Below the pieces are notes generated by a model. It ran no database searches, was not told the DNA's origin, and saw only the letters and a list, made by a program, of their open reading frames with translations. Positions 33,231 to 37,446 of a stretch of DNA of 37,446 nucleotides are shown here, piece by piece. Numbering within the stretch: the stretch's first letter is position 1; the number at the start of each line of letters is the position of its first letter. Location: the NCBI GenBank assembly GCA_964549495.1, contig CAZJWJ010000050.1, positions 1 through 37,446 on the forward strand, written 5' to 3'. A program made the translations under genes and the position numbers. This DNA is from JACKBJ01 sp964549495. Lineage in GTDB: Bacteria > Chloroflexota > Anaerolineae > Epilineales > Epilineaceae.

Positions 33231-33903
33231 ATGACGTCCAACACGATGCGCGTGGCCGTGGTGCAGGCCGCGCCGGCCTACCTGGATATCGAGGCGACGA
33301 TGCGGGTCATCCAGCGCCGGCTGGAAGAGGCGGCGGAGGCCGGCGCCCGGTTGGTGGCCTTCGGCGAGACCTGGCTGACGGGCTATCCGGCCTGGCTGGA
33401 CCACTGTCCGGGCATGAGCCTGTGGGACCACGAGCCGACCAAGCAGGTCTTCGCCCGCTTGCGTCGCGCCAGCGTCACCGTGCCGGGGCCCGAGACCGAG
33501 ACCCTGGCGCGCTGGGCGCGCGAACGGGGAGTGACCATCGTCATCGGGGTCAACGAGCGGGTGGAGCGGGGGCCCGGGCATGGGACGCTCTACAACGCCC
33601 TGCTCACCTTCACGCCGGCCGGCGGAGCTGGAGCCGACACCCGAGCTGGCGGCCGACCCCGAGCGCCTGGTGCTCTCCGGCGGCAGCGCCATCATCGGGC
33701 CGGACGGCGACTACTTGGCCGGCCCGGTCTTCGACGAAGAGACCTTGCTGGTGGCCGACCTGGACCTGGAAGCCATCGACCGGGAGTCGATGACCCTGGA
33801 CGTGACCGGACATTACGCCCGCGACGACGTCTTCCGCTTCGAGGTGGATCGGGGCCGGAGATCGCTTGGATCGGGCGACTCGAGCGAAATCGTCCCCAGC
33901 TGA
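33231..33903 (+). pseudogene. Nitrilase-family hydrolase broken by an internal deletion
   Basis: ATG 33231 follows GGAGG. The first part is a normal nitrilase N-terminus (MRVAVVQAAPAYLD, with the catalytic glutamate in AFGETWLTGYP, and GTLYNALLTFTP). At about 33620 the reading jumps to another frame that gives AELEPTPELAADPERL, GGSAIIGPDGDYLAGPV and TGHYARDDVFRFEV, the normal C-terminus. The whole middle, about 130 residues with the catalytic lysine and the cysteine of the WEHW-type motif, is missing. A short GCCGGC repeat at the junction suggests slippage or recombination. The product cannot be an active nitrilase. Confidence 0.85.
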
Positions 33904-33924
33904 CGCGGCGCGGTATACTGGGTC

Positions 33925-33953
33925 TTGCATGGGGCTGCCAATAGGGTTAAAAT
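33925..33953 (+). promoter_or_regulatory. Promoter of the toxin-antitoxin pair
   Basis: TTGCAT (33925-33930), a 17-bp spacer and TAAAAT (33948-33953; 5 of 6 to consensus), 34 nt ahead of the antitoxin ATG. Confidence 0.65.
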
Positions 33954-33957
33954 TTGG

Positions 33958-33984
33958 GCACTTCGCAGAGTGCTAGGAGCCTAG
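33958..33984 (+). promoter_or_regulatory. Inverted repeats, likely operator, overlapping the ribosome site
   Basis: Two palindromes lie between promoter and start: GCACT-TCGCAG-AGTGC (33958-33973) and CTAGG-AG-CCTAG (33973-33984). The second contains the AGGAG ribosome site. Phd/YefM antitoxins repress their own operons at such sites. Confidence 0.5.
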
Positions 33985-33987
33985 ATC

Positions 33988-34275
33988 ATGATTCAAGTGT
34001 CCGAGGACATCGTTCCCGCCGTCAAGTTCAAGCGCCAGCAGTCGGCCATGCTGCGCCGGCTACGAGAGACGGGCCGTCCTTTGGTGATCACCCAGCACGG
34101 CACGCCGGCTGCGGTGGTGCTCACTCCGGAGGGCTACGATCTGCTGATGGAAGAAAGTCGGTTCCGTCAGGCCTTGCGGGAAGCCGAACGAGCCGATCGC
34201 GCCGGTCACCTGGTACCGCACGAAGATGCCTTGAAGCGCTTCGAAGAAGCGATCGAGCCACGTGACGACTCGTGA
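33988..34275 (+). CDS. Phd/YefM-type antitoxin
   Basis: A 95-residue antitoxin. ATG 33988 has AGGAG 8 nt upstream. The N-terminal DNA-binding and dimer part shows the family pattern VSEDIVPAVKFKRQQSAMLRRL, then RPLVITQHGTPAAVVLTPEGYDLL. The C-terminal part (ESRFRQALREAERADRAG) is a charged helix that would wrap the toxin. It overlaps the toxin gene by 14 nt, the usual arrangement with the antitoxin first. It probably represses its own promoter through the palindromes just upstream. Confidence 0.92.
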   Translation: MIQVSEDIVPAVKFKRQQSAMLRRLRETGRPLVITQHGTPAAVVLTPEGYDLLMEESRFRQALREAERADRAGHLVPHEDALKRFEEAIEPRDDS

Positions 34276-34576
34276 GATCGCCTGGACCGAACCTGCGCTC
34301 GAGGATGTCAGTGACACAGCGTCATGGATCGCATCACGTGACAAGGATGCGGCTCGACGGTGGAAGACTCGGATCGTAGAGGCCGCCGAACAGGCGGCAG
34401 CGTTTCCACTGGCAGGAAGGGTCGTTCCCGAACTCCAGCGAGAGGACGTCCGAGAAGTCATCGTCCGTCCGTACCGAGTGGTGTATCGTGTTACCGAGAG
34501 CCATGTCGTCATCTGGGCAGTGCGGGATGGACACCGGCTCTTGGGCGATGATGTCGTGGCAGACGAGCCGGAGTAG
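34262..34576 (+). CDS. RelE/ParE-family toxin
   Basis: A 104-residue toxin starting at GTG 34262 inside the antitoxin gene. The family pattern is clear: WTEPALEDVSDTASWIASRD at the N-terminus, a helix pair (AARRWKTRIVEAAEQAAAFP), LAGRVVPEL, then the REVIVRPYRVVYRV and VVIWAVRDGHR strands. It has the length and ends of ParE/RelE proteins, which either cleave ribosome-bound mRNA or poison gyrase; which of these applies cannot be told. No truncation is seen, so the pair looks functional. Confidence 0.9.
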   Translation: MTTREIAWTEPALEDVSDTASWIASRDKDAARRWKTRIVEAAEQAAAFPLAGRVVPELQREDVREVIVRPYRVVYRVTESHVVIWAVRDGHRLLGDDVVADEPE

Positions 34577-34638
34577 GACCAAGCGAGCGATCAGCGCCAG
34601 CGCCTTCGCTTCCTCTCCCTCAATTTCTGGAGATGGGC

Positions 34639-35340
34639 TCAGGGAAGCTGGACGATCCTGGTGACCCGCTGACTTCGGTCGAGGTGGATGAGCGTGCGCG
34701 GCCGCGGGTCGCTACAGCTCGGGCAGCGTAGTTGCTCTGGCTCGCCGGGCTCGGGCGGGCGTAGGTAGTAGACCCAGGCGGTCGAATCCTTGGTGCGATG
34801 CTCGACTTGATCGGCCCGCCCGGCCAGCGCCTCGACCTCCAGGGCGCTCCAAGTCGGTTGGACCAGGCGCAGCTGGGCGTAGCGCCGGCCGAAGCGATCG
34901 CTGGGCATCCGCAGGGTCAGGGGAACGGCCTCGGAGCTCACCCAGGTCTCGAAGCTGCGCTCCCAGTATTCCTCGAAGCCGCGCTCCGGGATGCCGCCCT
35001 CCCGGTCGAGCACGTAGTGCAGTTGCAGCGTATAGGCGCCGGGCTCCCGGAGCAGGTGGTCCGGGAAGAAGCTGTCCAAGTCGCTGCTGGAGACCAGCTC
35101 CATCGACTCTCCCGGCGCCAGCGTGACGAAGTCCGAGTAGGCGAGCTCGGCGAAGGTTCCGCAGCCGGGAAAGCTGAACTCACGCAGGGGCTGGCCCTCG
35201 CGGCGCAGCTCCCATTGGTAGAGCGGCATCCGGAAGCGCAGGCTGCTGTACTCCAGGGGCGCGACCACGGTCAGCGGCTCGGTGCTCTGGTTGCGCAGGA
35301 CGGCCTGGGGGCCCAGGGCCCTGCCGAACTCCCAGGGCAT
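34639..35340 (-). CDS. Beta-sandwich protein, probably the detached C-terminal half of the preceding gene
   Basis: A 233-residue product that lacks a signal peptide and starts in the middle of what looks like a beta-sandwich domain (FGRALGPQAVLRNQSTEPLTVV; VTLAPGESMELV; PGAYTLQLHY), in the style of BsuPI-like or other extracellular sandwich domains. It ends with a CPSC motif and a basic/polar tail. Its ATG overlaps the upstream stop by one base (TGATG). The four codons before the ATG in its frame read S-E-L after a TAG, and the upstream protein stops just after ELSLDSRS. A two-base shift would join ELSLD to SELMPWEF in one continuous domain. I therefore suspect one original gene. The function is unknown. 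Confidence 0.6.
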   Translation of the reverse strand: MPWEFGRALGPQAVLRNQSTEPLTVVAPLEYSSLRFRMPLYQWELRREGQPLREFSFPGCGTFAELAYSDFVTLAPGESMELVSSSDLDSFFPDHLLREPGAYTLQLHYVLDREGGIPERGFEEYWERSFETWVSSEAVPLTLRMPSDRFGRRYAQLRLVQPTWSALEVEALAGRADQVEHRTKDSTAWVYYLRPPEPGEPEQLRCPSCSDPRPRTLIHLDRSQRVTRIVQLP

Positions 35341-36194
35341 CAGCTCCGACTATCTAGGCTCAACTCGAGTGCCAGCGGATCGTCTGGTGCCGGGGCCTGC
35401 TCCAGCGGCTCCGACCAGGGCCAGGCGGTCTCGTCGACCTCCCTCCGGCTCGGTGTGGTATCCAAGCGGGGTAGGAAGAGCCGGCCCGCCGGGTCCGGGT
35501 CGGCGAAGACCAGCACCAAGCGCGGCGGCCATTCCGACTCGCGGCTGCCGAATCGGGTTGTCCAGATCTGCACCGGCCAGGCCGACTTCAGGCGCCAGCC
35601 CTGTCCGTCGCGGCCCGCCAGGCGCTCCCGCACCTCGGTCGTCACGTCGAAGCGGGCCCAGGCATCGCGCGCCGGGTGGACCCAGGGCGTGCCCGAGGCC
35701 GAGCGGGTGCCGACGGGTTGCTCCCAATCCTGTGGTGCCGACTCGCCCCAGCGGCCGGTAACCGGGCGGATCTCGATGGGCGAGATCGGCGCCGTGGCCG
35801 GCCCGCCATCGGAGCGCAGGGCGAAGAGCTCCAGATGCGCCGACTGCAGGTGACGGCCGCGCGGGACCCCGGCCATATCGAAGTCGATGAAGCCGATCGA
35901 GTAGCCCCGCTCTGGTCCGTGGTTGCCCACGACCAGAGACGGGCTGTTGCCGTGATCCACCGTCGTCTGGGCATTGCTGCGCCAGCCTGGATTCTCTGCC
36001 GTCCAAGTGTCCCGGCTGGCAGCGAGCACGACGGTCTCCTCGCCGGTAGACTGTGCTTGCGCGGGCTGAGCCTCTATTGAGAACAGCAACAGTAGCGTCA
36101 GAACCGATGTGGCCGTGCCAGCCAGAGTCGTCCTGGCTCGCGATCGGTATGCTGATGGCCAGCCTGCTGTCGTCGGGATCGTCGGGATCACCAT
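35340..36194 (-). CDS. Secreted DNRLRE-domain protein, possibly truncated by a frameshift
   Basis: A 284-residue product. ATG at 36194 begins one base after the stop of the DUF433 gene and gives a signal peptide (LAGTATSVLTLLLLFSIEA, cut near AQAQ). Residues about 48-230 show the DNRLRE pattern: DTWTAENPGWRSN, SIGFIDFDMAGVPRG, AHLELFAL, RPVTGRWGES, PRLVLVFADPD. A GRLFLPRLD stretch follows, then a Pro-rich linker, and the chain stops at LELSLDSRS where a new domain seems to begin. It is distantly related to the DNRLRE domains at 23499 and 27300 and is encoded away from that island on the other strand. See the next product (34639-35340) for the likely missing half. Confidence 0.7.
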   Translation of the reverse strand: MVIPTIPTTAGWPSAYRSRARTTLAGTATSVLTLLLLFSIEAQPAQAQSTGEETVVLAASRDTWTAENPGWRSNAQTTVDHGNSPSLVVGNHGPERGYSIGFIDFDMAGVPRGRHLQSAHLELFALRSDGGPATAPISPIEIRPVTGRWGESAPQDWEQPVGTRSASGTPWVHPARDAWARFDVTTEVRERLAGRDGQGWRLKSAWPVQIWTTRFGSRESEWPPRLVLVFADPDPAGRLFLPRLDTTPSRREVDETAWPWSEPLEQAPAPDDPLALELSLDSRS

Positions 36195-36195
36195 C

Positions 36196-36903
36196 TCAAG
36201 CGGCCTGCTCGTAGACCACAGCCGCTTCGATGTCTTCGACGCGGATACCATAGTCCTGTGCGATCTCGTCCAGGTCTTCGCCCGCATCGACCCGCTGGGT
36301 GATCACCGCGGTCGAGACGCAACTAGGGTGGAGGATCGGACGACCGAACGAGATCTTGGGATCGATCGCGACGGCAGGTTGGTCCGCCGACGGCACCCGA
36401 ACCTCGCGATAGATCGGGAATAGCCGCACCGGCATCGACATCTCGTCCCGCTCGATTCGCGCCAGATACCGTTCCAAGGTCCCCTCGAGTGCGATCTGCC
36501 CGGATCGCGAGAGGTTGATCAGCTTGCCGTAGCGTTCCAGAAAGAGCTCCCCGCCCGTTGTCTTCAGCGCAGGGTGGAGCAGCAATCGCTCGACGTCGAG
36601 CTCGTGCGCGGCATATTCGAGGGCGGTTCGAACGTGAACCAAAGGCGCCCGGTGCCGCGTGCGGAGCGCGCGGAGAACGTGGATCTCGACCAGGTTGTTG
36701 AAGGATAGCCGGCCGTCCGCGTCCGCGGGTGGCGTGATCAAGGGGACGAAGTCCACCGGGCCGTCGAGGGTCTCATAGCTGCGGCCGTGCACCCAGGATC
36801 GGACCGTTGCGCTGGGGATCTTCAGGTAGCGCGCGGCCTGCGCCTGCCGGTAGATCGGCAGCTCGCGAGGATCGGATCCTTGGTAGATGTCGCGTCGGTC
36901 CAT
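36196..36903 (-). CDS. DUF433-family protein with N-terminal helix-turn-helix
   Basis: A 235-residue protein. The start at 36903 has a perfect GGGAGGT upstream; longer frames are excluded by this. Residues about 14-50 form a MerR-like helix-turn-helix (YRQAQAARYLKIPSATVRSWV). The C-terminal 60 residues are a DUF433 domain (IDPKISFGRPILHPSCVST, VDAGEDLDEIAQDYGI, VEDIEAAVVYE). DUF433 proteins are usually antitoxins encoded just ahead of a DUF5615 PIN-like toxin. Here that position is taken by the DNRLRE gene, which starts one base after this stop, so the partner toxin is missing or was replaced. A possible -10 (TAGAAT) lies upstream near 36925. Confidence 0.82.
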   Translation of the reverse strand: MDRRDIYQGSDPRELPIYRQAQAARYLKIPSATVRSWVHGRSYETLDGPVDFVPLITPPADADGRLSFNNLVEIHVLRALRTRHRAPLVHVRTALEYAAHELDVERLLLHPALKTTGGELFLERYGKLINLSRSGQIALEGTLERYLARIERDEMSMPVRLFPIYREVRVPSADQPAVAIDPKISFGRPILHPSCVSTAVITQRVDAGEDLDEIAQDYGIRVEDIEAAVVYEQAA

Positions 36904-37030
36904 GGCGCACCTCCCTGTGGGCATTCTATCACATGGGAGGTCCGTGGAGCGTCCCGCGCCCTGGAGCGAACATCGCGGTAGGTCCGCCGCGCGACTGCGA
37001 CATGGTCCCGGTTCATCGACCGTCTCGACT

Positions 37031-37446
37031 TCAGCCCTTGACCCAGGCGTCCATGTCCCCGGCCGCGTAGGCGTTGTAGTAGGCCAGCACCAGATCTCGC
37101 GTCCGGAAGCGCCCGTACTTCGCCTCATCTTGCCGCTTGACGATCGGGAAGGTGCCCAGCACGTATTCCGCCTCTTCGCGGCTCAGCCCGTAGAGGTGGA
37201 AGTAGATGGCATCGAGCTGGCAGCGCAGGTGGAACCGGCGTTCCTCGTCCCAGGCGAAGGGTGGGCCGTCGAAGCCCACCGCGGCGGCGAAGCCGCGCAT
37301 ATCGTCGGCGGTGTAGCTGAGCTCGAAGGCCCTGTCCTCGATCGCCTGCTTGACGGTATCCTCGCCGACCGTTGCGATGCTCGAATAGGCCGCACGCGAC
37401 AGGATGGGAAACTGCTCGACGAGGTACATGTTCAGGTGCTGGCCGC
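37031..37446 (-). CDS. C-terminal part of a large DNA methylase/restriction-type protein
   Basis: The frame is open to the window edge (GQHLN before the first in-window Met at 37429), so this is the end of a longer gene. The visible 138 residues match the C-terminal signature I associate with Eco57I-like N6-adenine methylase/endonucleases: HLNMYLVEQFPIL, LSYTADDMRGFAAAVGF, FAWDEERRFHLRCQLDAIYFHLYGL (read as consecutive segments) and EYVLGTFPIVKR...KYGRFRTRDLVL. This part contributes to the target-recognition end rather than catalysis. It lies upstream of and codirectional with the DUF433 gene, with a 127-bp gap. The full enzyme class cannot be fixed without the missing part. Confidence 0.7.
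   Translation of the reverse strand, partial: GQHLNMYLVEQFPILSRAAYSSIATVGEDTVKQAIEDRAFELSYTADDMRGFAAAVGFDGPPFAWDEERRFHLRCQLDAIYFHLYGLSREEAEYVLGTFPIVKRQDEAKYGRFRTRDLVLAYYNAYAAGDMDAWVKG

Noticed and set aside
33910..33919. TATACT as an alternative -10 for the toxin-antitoxin pair
   Set aside because: It has no matching -35 at the right distance, whereas TTGCAT-17-TAAAAT downstream does.

Overview
GC-rich bacterial DNA with tightly packed genes. The best guess for the host is a member of Chloroflexota (Anaerolineae-like). This rests on several features together: cohesin-type secreted proteins with Thr/Pro-rich linkers followed by a Leu-Pro tag, a CGAAC-N4-GTTCG type LexA box in front of uvrA, and many stand-alone receiver domains. 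It is an inference from style, not from a marker gene.

Layout. (1) 1-4452 is a signalling cluster: the end of a sensor histidine kinase, a threonine-synthase-like enzyme fused to two receiver domains and overlapping the kinase stop, and two single-domain response regulators, with a small secreted protein on the other strand between them. (2) 4449-9747 holds a membrane-anchored methyltransferase, an RlaP-like nucleotidyltransferase, uvrA (minus strand, LexA box upstream) and a YaiI/YqxD protein. (3) 9942-31133 is a run of nine large secreted or surface proteins plus one small protein, all on the plus strand: a beta-propeller/von Willebrand A protein; two paralogous beta-helix proteins that end in dockerins and share a 1,163-bp identical block; four cohesin proteins, one with a C-terminal membrane anchor; a DNRLRE protein; a 67-residue peptide; and a DNRLRE protein fused to a C25 (gingipain-type) cysteine peptidase. 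Four junctions in this run are ATGA stop/start overlaps. (4) 31139-37446 is a mixed accessory region: a fossil of a vWA gene 3' end, a GNAT acetyltransferase, a DUF6922 protein, a methyltransferase, a 167-bp fold-back element, a nitrilase broken by an internal deletion, a Phd/RelE-type toxin-antitoxin pair, a probably frameshifted DNRLRE surface protein, a DUF433 protein, and the end of a large DNA methylase/restriction-type protein.

How the genes may work together. The central island looks like a self-contained extracellular assembly. Dockerin-tagged beta-helix proteins could dock on cohesin proteins. One cohesin protein could hold the assembly at the membrane, and the C25 peptidase could process or mature components. 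No glycoside hydrolase is present, so this does not look like a cellulosome. The cohesin / cohesin-FN3-repeat / DNRLRE gene set occurs twice in tandem, and one copy carries the peptidase. This scaffold is the best candidate for an undescribed system in the window.
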